From: CAWBBA01 sp963729795
GTDB taxonomy: Bacteria > Desulfobacterota > Desulfomonilia > Desulfomonilales > Desulfomonilaceae
Direction: 5' to 3'
Assembly (NCBI GenBank): GCA_963729795.1
Contig: CAVSPC010000046.1
Location: forward strand, 1 to 64,000
Length of the DNA: 64,000 nucleotides
The notes under the pieces were generated by a model, which was given only the letters and a program-made list of their open reading frames with translations, made no database searches and was not told where the DNA came from. This document shows positions 36,214 to 45,047 of the stretch, piece by piece; within the stretch, counting starts at the first letter, position 1; the number at the start of each line of letters is the position of its first letter. A program made the position numbers and the translations under genes.

Positions 36214-37944
36214 TTATTCGTGGTAACTCCAAGATTTGCTGGCTTCCCTGAATGGCTCGACAGGTGTGTCAAACCGTTTGTCAGCCTTTACATCAATGAG
36301 GAAGGCTGTTTTAGATTCAAGAGCTTTTTGAAACGCGGGCGCCAGGTCTTCAGGTTTCCGAACTGTCAGGCTGCTCAGACCAAGCGCTCTGGCAAGAGCT
36401 GCCCAGTCATGATCGGGCAGCGAGGTCAGTTCAGAGGGCATAGGGCCGATTTTGGAGGCACGAAGCCAAACGTTTCCCAAGGCTGAATTGTTTATAACAA
36501 CATAGATTACCGGAATGTTGAATCTGGCGGCGGTCTGTATTTCCAACCCATGCATCAACATGCATCCATCGCCCGTAATCACGACGCACGGCCTATCAGG
36601 TCGAGCCGCCTTTACTCCAACTCCGGCGGGAATAGCCCATCCCATCGGGCCTAGATTGGTTGCTGAGATGTAAGTTCTGGGCTCGTAACTTACCCAGTAC
36701 TGGCCTGCAAAAGCTCGGTGCGCGCCGCTGTCGACAAGCGTCACGGTTTCTCTGGGCATTACTTTCCGGAGTTCGGCAACAACGCGAGCCGGATGTATGG
36801 GAATTGCCTCACTCGAGCAATTCTCCGCGTCATAGAGGCGAGGAAGCTTTCGTATGTCTCTGAGCCACTCCTCGCGAACCTTTTTCCCGGCTTCCAGTTG
36901 ATTTAGGAGTTCATTCGGCTCTGACATTATTGCCTCAACAAAAGCGGAGACATCGCCCACAACTGCAACGTCGCCTCCATAGACTGCGCTGATTGCTTCA
37001 GGTGTCAAATCGACCTGAAACATTCCTCGTTGGGATACAAGCTTGGAATTCCAATGCATTGTGTCTCTCTCGTTAAGCCCTGACCCCAAAACTATGAGCA
37101 GCTCCAAGTCGTCAGACAGGATCGCAGTGGACGCGTGCCTGGTACCCGCGTAACCGAAAACTCCCAATGACAATGGATGATCCTCGGGGAAAATCCCTTT
37201 GCCTCTCAGCGTGGTTGCAACCGGGATGTGAAATTTTTCGGCCAGGTTAAGCAAACCTTTTGAAGCTGCGTAGCCCTCGGCCCCTTTTCCAGCAAGAATC
37301 GCGATCTTGTCGGCCCTTTTATCGAAATCCTTACCCGAAGCTATCTTGGCCCAGAAGCGTGCCATGGCTCCAGAGTCCAGTATCCTGGGTTCACTCAGCG
37401 ACCTATCCAAAGGCTGGTGTTCCACAGATAGATCAGCTTCTTGTACGTCACGCGGCAAGCTCAAGTGTACTGGGCCCTTGCGCCGACTAAACATTGTCAA
37501 CAAGGCCTCTCGAAAGTGGTGATTGAGCAAGTGCGGATTCTCTACGCTGAGCGACATTCCCGTGACAGGTCTGAGAATTTCGGTATCATTGAAACTTGAT
37601 GCGCTGGCGTCTTGAAACTCGCCAAGCCCCTCCATGGAGGTCGAAACCTCTCCACTCAGGACAAGCACCGGAGACCTGTCTGTCCAGGCGGTCGAGACGG
37701 CGGTCGTCATATTTGTCAAACCAGGCCCCCCGATCGCCAAACAAGCGCCGAAATTTCCACTTGCCCAAGCATATCCGTCTGCCATATAGCAGGCGCCCCC
37801 CTCCTGGGCCGCGATAATCGGTTTTATTTCAGGTGTGCCCTCAAATGCGCTCAAGAACGGATCAATCAAACCACCAGGGACAAAAAAGAGCGCTTCAATT
37901 CCCTCCGCGGCAAGGGCCTTCATAATGTAATGAGTACCCTTCAT
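36214..37944 (-). CDS. Thiamine-diphosphate-dependent enzyme (acetolactate synthase-like)
   Basis: 576 residues with the three TPP-enzyme domains. The N-terminal Pyr domain has the activating Glu in AAQEGGACYMADGYA (about 48) and GGPGLTN; the central domain lacks an obvious FAD-binding need; the C-terminal PP domain has the ThDP motif ITGDGCMLMHGLEI...VVINNSALG. Family members include acetolactate synthase, sulfoacetaldehyde acetyltransferase, benzoylformate decarboxylase and cyclohexane-1,2-dione hydrolase. No small regulatory subunit is present, so biosynthetic ALS is unlikely. First gene of an operon with CMD and cyclase genes; I infer carbon-carbon cleavage of a 2-oxo or diketone intermediate. 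Confidence 0.85.
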   Translation of the reverse strand: MKGTHYIMKALAAEGIEALFFVPGGLIDPFLSAFEGTPEIKPIIAAQEGGACYMADGYAWASGNFGACLAIGGPGLTNMTTAVSTAWTDRSPVLVLSGEVSTSMEGLGEFQDASASSFNDTEILRPVTGMSLSVENPHLLNHHFREALLTMFSRRKGPVHLSLPRDVQEADLSVEHQPLDRSLSEPRILDSGAMARFWAKIASGKDFDKRADKIAILAGKGAEGYAASKGLLNLAEKFHIPVATTLRGKGIFPEDHPLSLGVFGYAGTRHASTAILSDDLELLIVLGSGLNERDTMHWNSKLVSQRGMFQVDLTPEAISAVYGGDVAVVGDVSAFVEAIMSEPNELLNQLEAGKKVREEWLRDIRKLPRLYDAENCSSEAIPIHPARVVAELRKVMPRETVTLVDSGAHRAFAGQYWVSYEPRTYISATNLGPMGWAIPAGVGVKAARPDRPCVVITGDGCMLMHGLEIQTAARFNIPVIYVVINNSALGNVWLRASKIGPMPSELTSLPDHDWAALARALGLSSLTVRKPEDLAPAFQKALESKTAFLIDVKADKRFDTPVEPFREASKSWSYHE

Positions 37945-38230
37945 TTTGACCTCCTAACAATTCTGGAACGTGACGCCTCCGAACTTGCAGAAGCCGCTCC
38001 TCAATTCGTTTCACGCGCTGAAAAACCACAAGGCCGTTCCCTTTTATTCCGACGCCAAATAAAGTCCTATTCGGGCTTTTCCTAATAAATAGATCGATAC
38101 TATTTCACGACGGTGGAGGTACCTTTTACAAAATCATAGATAACTCTGCGAGCCACGATTATTCGAACCTTCTCAATAATCTTCACATTACCCGATGCCA
38201 CGATTCCAAAACAAGGCACAGAGGAACCAC

Positions 38231-39334
38231 TCAGCGTCTAAAAAAAGCCACGAAATCTTTCGGATAACTCCGTTTCAAGTATCGGTTAACTGTGCTCTTG
38301 TCCTGAAATGGGGCTAGTCTGTCTTTCTTGACGATTTTGCCGTTGCCGTCGGTGAAATAGAGGATCCCTACAGCGTTGCCGGGATTGGCGTCGCCGTGGA
38401 TTGCCCTGACACAACCCGCGAGAACCAGAGTTTTCGCGAGATCGGCAGTGTCGATATGATGACCTACGGCAAAGACCAGGTTGCCGTCAGGCCGTATGCC
38501 GAATGCACTCCGCGTGGCCAGGAACCAGAGGTCTCCCGAGGTGAAATTGAGTTTATATGTCGGCTTCTCTCCGGGTGCGCTAGCCGGGATAGCGACCACC
38601 GGGCGGACTTCATCAAGCAAGGAACCGAGCCCGATCTCCGCGGACACAATCCGGCCTCTTTTCACCCTGGTAGTCACTATCTTGCCGTCTTTTGCTATCA
38701 GATGCTGTAGCTGTCGAGCGTCCTGAACTTCTGCCACCGGTATTTTGTCGCTCCAGTCAATCACATCAACTTTCCCATTTTTGTATATGACTAAGGTTGC
38801 AACCCCGGGCGCCATCTTCTTGAGGACTTCCCCCCGGAAGATTATCCCTCCCGGCCCTGAGTGCCGGGTTGGCCAAAGTGCATTGGTGACACACACAAGT
38901 TGGGATTGAATTGACTTTTCAATGCTAGAAGGGGAATCTCCTTTGTATGGTTCAGAAGAACCAAGATACAGTTTCGCCGAAACATGGTGCATATTGATCA
39001 GCATCATGTAAACTATGGCAGTGGGAAACCGCACACTCGGGCGATAGAATGTTCGATAGATGAGGGCGGCTTGATCGTGACCTTCGGACATGTCTTGCTT
39101 GACCCAAATGCCTTCGCCCGGCATCTTGGGCTCGCTATAAAGCGGGACGATGTTTTTCAAAGCGATGGTCGGAGCGTCAATCGGCGAGGGATTAGCCGAC
39201 GGCGCTATAATCGGCCGCGGAACGATTCCAGAGTGGCTTGTTCCAAACCTTTCGGCTGCACAGGTGTAACAAACGGAAAAAGAAACAAGAACAATTACTC
39301 CCAGCCGGAAAAGATATTTGATCACCCTAACCAT
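38231..39334 (-). CDS. Secreted NAGPA-domain (phosphodiester glycosidase-like) protein
   Basis: 367 residues, with a signal peptide (hydrophobic 8-24, CAAER cleavage). The C-terminal half matches the NAGPA fold: ATLVIYKNGKVDVIDW, RSAFGIRPDGNLVFAVGHHID, DLAKTLVLAGCVRAIHGDANPG and GILYFTDG. In active NAGPA enzymes the last loop usually reads LDGG; here it is HGDANPG, so activity may differ. NAGPA proteins cleave sugar-phosphodiesters at the cell surface. The start has GGGGAGGG directly upstream; GTG at 39325 would give better spacing. Monocistronic. Confidence 0.72.
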   Translation of the reverse strand: MVRVIKYLFRLGVIVLVSFSVCYTCAAERFGTSHSGIVPRPIIAPSANPSPIDAPTIALKNIVPLYSEPKMPGEGIWVKQDMSEGHDQAALIYRTFYRPSVRFPTAIVYMMLINMHHVSAKLYLGSSEPYKGDSPSSIEKSIQSQLVCVTNALWPTRHSGPGGIIFRGEVLKKMAPGVATLVIYKNGKVDVIDWSDKIPVAEVQDARQLQHLIAKDGKIVTTRVKRGRIVSAEIGLGSLLDEVRPVVAIPASAPGEKPTYKLNFTSGDLWFLATRSAFGIRPDGNLVFAVGHHIDTADLAKTLVLAGCVRAIHGDANPGNAVGILYFTDGNGKIVKKDRLAPFQDKSTVNRYLKRSYPKDFVAFFRR

Positions 39335-39352
39335 CCCTCCCCTAAAAGGTAA

Positions 39353-39458
39353 CTTCTCAATAAGTCCGGGCAGGATTCGTATCCTGTGCTTTTATCTATT
39401 TGAAATTACTGGGGCCGCAACCTGACTCGGGACATTCTTGCCCGGGGTTATTGAGAAG
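39353..39458. repeat. 106-base inverted-repeat element
   Basis: CTTCTCAATAAGTCCGGGCA at 39353 is mirrored by TTGCCCGGGGTTATTGAGAAG ending at 39458, about 24-base imperfect arms around a 57-base centre. It sits in the 277-base gap upstream of the NAGPA gene and looks like a small non-autonomous mobile or REP-like element. Confidence 0.6.
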
Positions 39459-39611
39459 ATACCCTAAAAGTTCTTAATCTTCCCAAATCTGGGCATATTC
39501 GCCCGAATGACCGAATCTTAAGCCATTTTCGAGCATACGCCACCCTCGATACCACGGTCAAGAAGGATGTGGGTCCCCAGGCAACCGTACTCCACTCGCT
39601 GAGGCCCAAAG

Positions 39612-39980
39612 CTATCCACAATTTGTCGTTTCGTCTGCAGTGTCTTTCGGGGCATGCCCTTTACGGGTGCCCTTTCTTCCGGGAGATCGAGAGAGCGTTC
39701 CTCTCTCTAACGCGATCTGCCTGGCCAGGTATATCTTTGCCAAGCTCTGGTAAGGGACATCCTTCTTGTTGGCCAATATTTTCAGTTCCGCCAGCATATC
39801 CGCAGGGAGACGAATCGAAATGGATTTTAGAGAAGGCTTCAGATTCGGGAACAAAACCCTCCTCGCGGTGCTGGAATCAAAGTAATCCAGTGGGGAATGA
39901 GTGGCCCAGAACTCGCGCTCCTCGTCCTCATTCTTGAATTGCGGTATCTTGACGATCTTTCTTTTCGCAGAATCCTTCAT
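39612..39980 (-). CDS. CopG/BrnA-type ribbon-helix-helix antitoxin-like protein
   Basis: 122 residues. The N-terminal half matches the BrnA/CopG antitoxin pattern IPQFKNEDEEREFWATH followed by DYFDSS and RRVLFPNLKP; residues about 50-90 form the ribbon-helix-helix DNA-binding unit (KSISIRLPADMLAELKILANKKDVPYQSL). The C-terminal ~30 residues are a basic, low-complexity extension unusual for the family. Its ATG overlaps the VWA gene's stop (ATGA), so it is translated with the MoxR-VWA pair. No BrnT-like toxin adjoins it on either side. Confidence 0.8.
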   Translation of the reverse strand: MKDSAKRKIVKIPQFKNEDEEREFWATHSPLDYFDSSTARRVLFPNLKPSLKSISIRLPADMLAELKILANKKDVPYQSLAKIYLARQIALERGTLSRSPGRKGTRKGHAPKDTADETTNCG

Positions 39981-41149
39981 AGCAACCCTCTCAGCGTGCC
40001 TGCCAGTCGCTCCAGGCTGATGAGATTATGCCCTGGCAGGAAGGAGTCCACGTGGGGTAAAGCAGCTTTCATCCCTCTGCACGTCGGTTCGTACGACGGT
40101 CCGCCCAAGAGGGGATTGATCCAGATCACTCGATATGACCTGCGATGGATCTTTGCCATTTCCTTTTCTAAGAGCAAGATGTCCCCGCGATCCCACCCGT
40201 CGGAATGTATCATTACCACGGTGGAAGACCCCAACACTCCGCCTCCTCGAAAAGAAGAGAATTGTTGTAAACACTGCCCGATACGTGTGCCTCCGGACCA
40301 ATCGCGTATCGTGTAACTCAACTCTTTCAGGGCCTTAGAAAACGGCAAGCGCCGGAGCAATGGGGTTATTCGGTGCAAGTGCGTGGCGAAGACGAAAGTT
40401 TCCACTTTAGTGGGGACCGCTTGAATCTCCTTTATGAATCGGAGAATGAATCGAAGGTACGGGTTCATGGAACCACTGACATCGCAGAGAAAGACCAGCT
40501 TCTTGATTCGTTTTTTCGGTTTGAACCGGGGAAGCTCATAGACCTCGCCACCATACCGTATATTTTTCCGGAGCAGCCGGCGGAAATCGAGAGGCGCTGC
40601 CGACCAGACCGGCCTTCGCCTAACCCCTACGTGCCTCATCAACGGCGCCAGGATTTCTCGGATTAGTCGTGCCATACGAAAGTCTTCGCCCTGTGGGATC
40701 TCTTTGAAATCTTGCTCTCGCAGGATATCTTGGGGCGAATACATCTCGTGTGGTCTGGGCTTTGCATTCCAGGAATTTTGCTCCTCAGAATCCGACATGT
40801 CCACTTCAGAGAGCACGATGCCGTCGAAAGCCAGCGAAGAATCCAACTCCATGCTTCCCGGTCCGGGTTTTCCACCTCGGTCCTCCTGCGGCTCTTCGAG
40901 GATTTTCCCGGCCATCCAAAACGCTGTGAATAGCCGGTCAAACATGGCCCACTCTTCCCGCCTCACGGTGAATGTGGCTCTCAAGACCGTTTGGAAATCA
41001 TGCAGATTTTCAACGCCCACGCATGAAACACCCTTGAGAGCATCCATAGCCGATGGAATAGATACGGCGAAGCCGTTCTCCTTTAAGAGACGGCCGAATG
41101 ACACGACCGCGCCGGCAAGAGAATCTTTCGGTATGGAAGGGCTAAGCAT
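39977..41149 (-). CDS. CoxE-type VWA-domain protein
   Basis: About 390 residues from the ATG at 41149. An open extension to 41266 only translates the MITE-like element at 41177-41356, so I exclude it. The C-terminal domain is a VWA fold with MIDAS motif DVSGSM (D-x-S-x-S), then FVFATHLHRITPLL, DWSGGTRIGQ (MIDAS Thr) and VVMIHSDGWDRGD. The N-terminal part is helical, as in CoxE and VWA partners of MoxR ATPases. CoxD/CoxE pairs help mature molybdenum enzymes such as CO dehydrogenase, but no such enzyme is here. Works with the MoxR ATPase at 41384. Confidence 0.85.
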   Translation of the reverse strand: MLSPSIPKDSLAGAVVSFGRLLKENGFAVSIPSAMDALKGVSCVGVENLHDFQTVLRATFTVRREEWAMFDRLFTAFWMAGKILEEPQEDRGGKPGPGSMELDSSLAFDGIVLSEVDMSDSEEQNSWNAKPRPHEMYSPQDILREQDFKEIPQGEDFRMARLIREILAPLMRHVGVRRRPVWSAAPLDFRRLLRKNIRYGGEVYELPRFKPKKRIKKLVFLCDVSGSMNPYLRFILRFIKEIQAVPTKVETFVFATHLHRITPLLRRLPFSKALKELSYTIRDWSGGTRIGQCLQQFSSFRGGGVLGSSTVVMIHSDGWDRGDILLLEKEMAKIHRRSYRVIWINPLLGGPSYEPTCRGMKAALPHVDSFLPGHNLISLERLAGTLRGLL

Positions 41150-41176
41150 CTTGGTTAAATCCGAACGCAAAGAATC

Positions 41177-41356
41177 ACCGAGGAGATAGCAGAGAACGCG
41201 GAGGATTATGTTTTTTTCCCAATTTTCTCTGTCGTGGAATAATGCCTCACGTCCCGTAGTAGTCAAAAAGATACGGTTTGACCGTGCACCACATCTGATT
41301 TATCCAGCGGAGTCCAAGCCGTTTTCCTCTCTGCGTTCCCCGCGGACTCTGCGGTT
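41177..41356. repeat. MITE-like element, copy 2
   Basis: Ends CACCGAGGAGATAGCAGAGAAC (41176) and CTCTGCGTTCCCCGCGGACTCTGCGGT (41330-41356) face each other as in the element at 35404-35583. It fills most of the 235-base gap between the MoxR and VWA genes and abuts the VWA start region. Confidence 0.6.
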
Positions 41357-41383
41357 ATTACGGCCTTATCGCTGACCCCCATA

Positions 41384-42292
41384 TCAACACATTGTCGCAA
41401 GAACTTCCTCCGGAAAGGAATCCCTGAAATCCGAGCGGCTCCAGAGATCTTGAAAATACAGCATGTCTTCCCGATACTTCAAAATGCAGCCGAGTGTTTC
41501 CGTAACCGTCTTTTCATCCAAGGCTGTTCGATCCAGAGCCAAAAGGGCCGCGGCCCAGTCCAGTGTTTCCGCCACCCCTGGTTTTTTGACCAGATCCTCC
41601 TGCCTGACACGTTTCATGAAGAGTGCGACTTGCAGGGCCAACTCTTCCGAGATCCCGCGGACTCGCGCTGCGATTATTTCTCGCTCCTTTTCGGGGCTGG
41701 GGTAGTCTATCCAGTGATATAGGCACCGGCGTTTCAGTGCGTCATGGATGTCACGTGTGCGGTTGGAAGTCAGGATCACAAGAGGTCGGCGTACCGCTTT
41801 CAGTGTGCCTATTTCGGGGACGGATATTTGAAAATCGGAAAGAACTTCCAGCAGCAGCGCCTCAAATTCTTCATCAGAGCGGTCGATCTCGTCGATCAAC
41901 AAAACCGGCTCTTTGTCCCGAGCAGAAAGAATGGCTTCCAAGAGGGGTCTCTTGATAAGAAAATCTTCCGTGAAAATCGTGCGTCCAAGCAACTCGCGGT
42001 CTGTGCCGCATTCCTCTCCAAGTTTGATCGCCAGAATCTGCCGCGGGTAGTTCCATTCATACAGCGCATGGTTTGCGTCGAGACCCTCGTAGCACTGGAG
42101 CCGTATCAGGTCTGTTTGCAGTGCCCGGGCTATCACGACGGCCGTTTCGGTCTTGCCGACCCCTGGCTCCCCTTCCAGGAAAAGAGGTTTTTTTAAAGAC
42201 CAGGCGAGATAGAGAACCGTTGCAAGGGATCGGTCGGGAATATAGTTTTCCCTGAGCAGCACCTGTTCAACCGATTCAATAGATTTGAACAT
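41384..42292 (-). CDS. CoxD-type MoxR AAA+ ATPase
   Basis: 302 residues with Walker A GEPGVGKTE near 41-49, Walker B LLIDEIDRSDEEFEALLLEVL near 131, sensor 1 LTSNRTRDI near 173, and the arginine-finger region ALKRRCLYHWIDYP near 184. LEGEPGVGKTE and HALYEWNY are typical of the CoxD group. It probably forms a hexameric remodelling ring working with the downstream VWA protein. ATG at 42292. Confidence 0.9.
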   Translation of the reverse strand: MFKSIESVEQVLLRENYIPDRSLATVLYLAWSLKKPLFLEGEPGVGKTETAVVIARALQTDLIRLQCYEGLDANHALYEWNYPRQILAIKLGEECGTDRELLGRTIFTEDFLIKRPLLEAILSARDKEPVLLIDEIDRSDEEFEALLLEVLSDFQISVPEIGTLKAVRRPLVILTSNRTRDIHDALKRRCLYHWIDYPSPEKEREIIAARVRGISEELALQVALFMKRVRQEDLVKKPGVAETLDWAAALLALDRTALDEKTVTETLGCILKYREDMLYFQDLWSRSDFRDSFPEEVLATMC

Positions 42293-42377
42293 TGTTCCTT
42301 CCAGTAATACCGATTCGCGTCAGCCTCCTGTATAGGCGGCTCGAAAACGAACCGCGAGAGGAAGCCGGAACCGGCCG

Positions 42378-43580
42378 TTATACGGATACTTTTTCGATCG
42401 CTTCAGCGGTCTCCGTCGCGCTCAGGGCATTTTTCAACACCGAAGCCGCTCGGAAGACATCTTCTTCGGTATGGTCGCTCATAAGTGTGAAGCGCAGCCT
42501 TGCAGTCCCTTCAGGTACGCTGGGAAATCGTATTGCATGGGCAAAAATGCCCTGCTCCAGGCAGGCCTCACTGACTCGTACAGTATTGGGGGAGTCACCG
42601 ATCCTGATGGGGACAATATGGCTCGGTCCGGAAGGGCTCGGCGTACGGCCACTCACCGCATTGTGGAATTTTACGGTGTTCTCCCTGAGCCGCGCTCTCC
42701 GGCGATCACCTTCCGGGGATGCGATGATTTTCAGCGCAGCCAACGCAGCCCCAGCTATTCCAGGGGGCGATGCCGTGGTGTAAACCATCGACCGGCACTT
42801 GTTCGTGAGAAGTTCGATGAGAGAGCGGCTACCTGCCACGTAAGCCCCGCTCGTACCCGCGGCCTTCCCCAGTGTCCCCATTTGAATCTCAGGGATAACC
42901 CCAACTTCGGACGCCAATCCTTCTCCCTTAAGTCCTCTCACTCCGGTGGCATGAGCCTCATCAACCATAAGCATCGCTCCCCAACGTCGGCAAAGGTAGT
43001 CTATATCGTTTAACGGTGCGCAATCGCCATCCATGGAGAATATTGATTCAGTGACTATTATCCTGCGGCGAAATCCTGACAAACGGAGAATGCCTTCCAG
43101 CGTCGAGAGGTCCAGGTGTGGATATATCATCGCACGCGCTCTTGAAAGCCGGCACCCGTCGATAATGCTGGCATGATTCAGTTCGTCGGAGATAATAAGG
43201 TCTCCTTCGCCGGCGAGGGCAGAGAGAATACCCACATTCGCCTGATAACCGCTCCCAAAAAGAAGTGCCGCCTCCGTTCCTTTCCAGCCTGCAATGAAAG
43301 ACTCTAAAGCTCTGTGAATCTCAGTGTTGCCGGCAATCAGTCGCGATGCGGTTGCACCTGCTCCGCAATCGGCTACACTGTTCGCAAAGGCCCGCATTAC
43401 TTCCGGGTGCCCCGCCAATCCGAGATAGTTGTTGCTCGAGAAATTGACGGCGGATTGGCCGTTGACTGTGATGGTTCGGCCGGGCATGCCTTCGACAAGC
43501 GGCATGACTCTATATAGGTTGCTTTTTCGAAGCTCTTCCAGTTCAGATGCCCACGGCGTGTTATCAGTTGAAAGTTTCAT
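42378..43580 (-). CDS. bioF: 8-amino-7-oxononanoate synthase-like alpha-oxoamine synthase
   Basis: 400 residues with all features of PLP-dependent BioF/KBL enzymes: NFSSNNYLGLAGHPEV, GAGATASRLIAGNTEIH, FGSGYQANVGIL, DELNHASIIDGCRLS, VTESIFSMDGD, DEAHATGVRG, the PLP Lys in TLGKAAGTSGAY, and RLRFTLMSDHTEEDV. BioF joins pimeloyl-ACP or CoA with alanine for biotin; KBL and sphingolipid-type AOS enzymes share the fold. No other bio gene is in the window, so the symbol is a family-level guess. Upstream of the MoxR-VWA genes but 86 bases away, possibly co-transcribed. Confidence 0.82.
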   Translation of the reverse strand: MKLSTDNTPWASELEELRKSNLYRVMPLVEGMPGRTITVNGQSAVNFSSNNYLGLAGHPEVMRAFANSVADCGAGATASRLIAGNTEIHRALESFIAGWKGTEAALLFGSGYQANVGILSALAGEGDLIISDELNHASIIDGCRLSRARAMIYPHLDLSTLEGILRLSGFRRRIIVTESIFSMDGDCAPLNDIDYLCRRWGAMLMVDEAHATGVRGLKGEGLASEVGVIPEIQMGTLGKAAGTSGAYVAGSRSLIELLTNKCRSMVYTTASPPGIAGAALAALKIIASPEGDRRRARLRENTVKFHNAVSGRTPSPSGPSHIVPIRIGDSPNTVRVSEACLEQGIFAHAIRFPSVPEGTARLRFTLMSDHTEEDVFRAASVLKNALSATETAEAIEKVSV

Positions 43581-44070
43581 TATTAGTGCCGCTCCGAACT
43601 AATCGACCTCAGTTTTACCCGATCTACCGAGGCTCGCCATCGTGACCGCGTCAGGCATGTGCCGACAGTCTCATTGTGTACATTAACATCAGTTCGCGAT
43701 CAAACAACAAAACATCCTCCAAATCCCGCATGGATACGCGGGATTGCACCTTGAAGAGGTTGGCTTCCGAATGCTGCGAGCCATTGGCCCGGGCGCCGTC
43801 CTAAGCATGAGGTCGGCGCAGATTTATTCCCAGGCGATTCTCGCTCATTGATAGCGAACCGCTGTGAAGCCACATTTGCGCGCAAGTTCGCAAGCTTTTG
43901 GGTGACACAACAAAACTTACCTGCTAAGCTTGACAAGCTCAGACACCGCCGCGACCGGCTACTTTTCCATAAATGTGGACCTATACGAGAGTCGATGAAT
44001 GCGTGCGAGAGTCGGGAGAATTACCGAACCAAACCCTATTGTCTCTCGGCCACGTACGTGAGAGAATACC
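43581..44070. other. Divergent intergenic region
   Basis: About 490 bases between the BioF-like and MBL genes. Several short frames on both strands have no protein character. Just before 44071 the sequence CTCTCGGCCACGTACGTGAGAG has partial dyad symmetry and could be an operator for the MBL gene. Nothing else is apparent. Confidence 0.4.
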
Positions 44071-44916
44071 ATGAAAATCACTTTTTGGGGGACAAGAGGA
44101 TCTATAGCTTCCCCAGGACCCGATACCATTGTGCACGGGGGCAATACTACTTGCCTCGAAATCGAAACTGCTGCGGGCGGGACTGTCATCGTTGACGCGG
44201 GAACAGGAATCCGAAGTCTCGGCGATGTCCTTTTGACGCGCGGTGAGCCTATATCAGCACATTTGCTGATGACTCATATCCACTGGGACCACGTGTGGGG
44301 GTTTGCCTTTTTCGGCCCTCTCTTCCAGGCCAACAGCCGAATTGTGGTGGACGGTTCGCCTAGAGGCATGGAAGGACTCAGGCGAGTATTCAGCAGAGAC
44401 TACGTTGACGGTACCTGGCCGATCAGGTTCGAAGACCTGAAGGCGCGGATTGAAGTTTCCCAGCAACTTTGTCGGGGTCAGTTGTCCTTGGACGGAACAA
44501 TGGTGGAATCCCACTACCTTCAGCACCCCCAAGGTGGGATGGGTTTTAAATTCACGGAAGATGAGCGCACATTCGTTTTCCTGACGGACAATGAACTGCT
44601 CGACAAGCCCTCATCCGGACCAAGCTTCAGAGACTTCGCACTCTTTTGTCGCAATGCAGACATCCTTGTCCATGACTGCCAATATCTTCCCGAAGAAATG
44701 GAAATTAAGCAAGGCTGGGGTCACTCCGATCTCAACTCAGTAGTGAGGTTGGCTTTGGAGGCAGATGTCCGAAGGCTCATTTTGTTTCACCATGACCCGT
44801 GGCGAACGGATGCTGCTGTGTCCTCGATGGTGGAGCGCTGTGCAGAAATGCTTGCCTCGGCCAACTCTGAAATTTCTGCAGAGGCCGCGCAAGAAGGCTC
44901 AACCTTGGAACTCTGA
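44071..44916 (+). CDS. Metallo-beta-lactamase-fold hydrolase
   Basis: 281 residues with the family's metal motif H-x-H-x-D-H (THIHWDHVWG) near 71-77, the N-terminal KITFWGTRGSIASPGP and GGNTTCLEI typical of the PhnP/RNase Z-like MBL subgroup, then His in ESHYLQHP, Asp in FLTDNE and VHDCQYLPEE, and HHDPWRTD. Zinc hydrolases of this subgroup act on phosphodiesters or unknown substrates. The C-terminal ~20 residues are Ala/Ser/Glu-rich. It stands alone, convergent with porB. Confidence 0.85.
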   Translation: MKITFWGTRGSIASPGPDTIVHGGNTTCLEIETAAGGTVIVDAGTGIRSLGDVLLTRGEPISAHLLMTHIHWDHVWGFAFFGPLFQANSRIVVDGSPRGMEGLRRVFSRDYVDGTWPIRFEDLKARIEVSQQLCRGQLSLDGTMVESHYLQHPQGGMGFKFTEDERTFVFLTDNELLDKPSSGPSFRDFALFCRNADILVHDCQYLPEEMEIKQGWGHSDLNSVVRLALEADVRRLILFHHDPWRTDAAVSSMVERCAEMLASANSEISAEAAQEGSTLEL

Positions 44917-45047
44917 GTTGGAACCTGGGTCGGCAATTGGTAGCAGGGTGGGCGTACGGTCCTTCGGTTCTAGATGACAGACTAAAAGCCCGACCGATGT
45001 TCAATCGACGGCCAAACCGTCGCTTCGCAGGACAAACCTACCTCCCG

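Noticed and set aside
36214..37944. Biosynthetic acetolactate synthase (ilvB)
   Set aside because: No ilvN-like small subunit or ilv/leu genes nearby; the operon partners are hydrolase and CMD genes.
41150..41266. 39-codon N-terminal extension of the VWA protein
   Set aside because: It translates a repeated MITE-like element, not conserved coding sequence.
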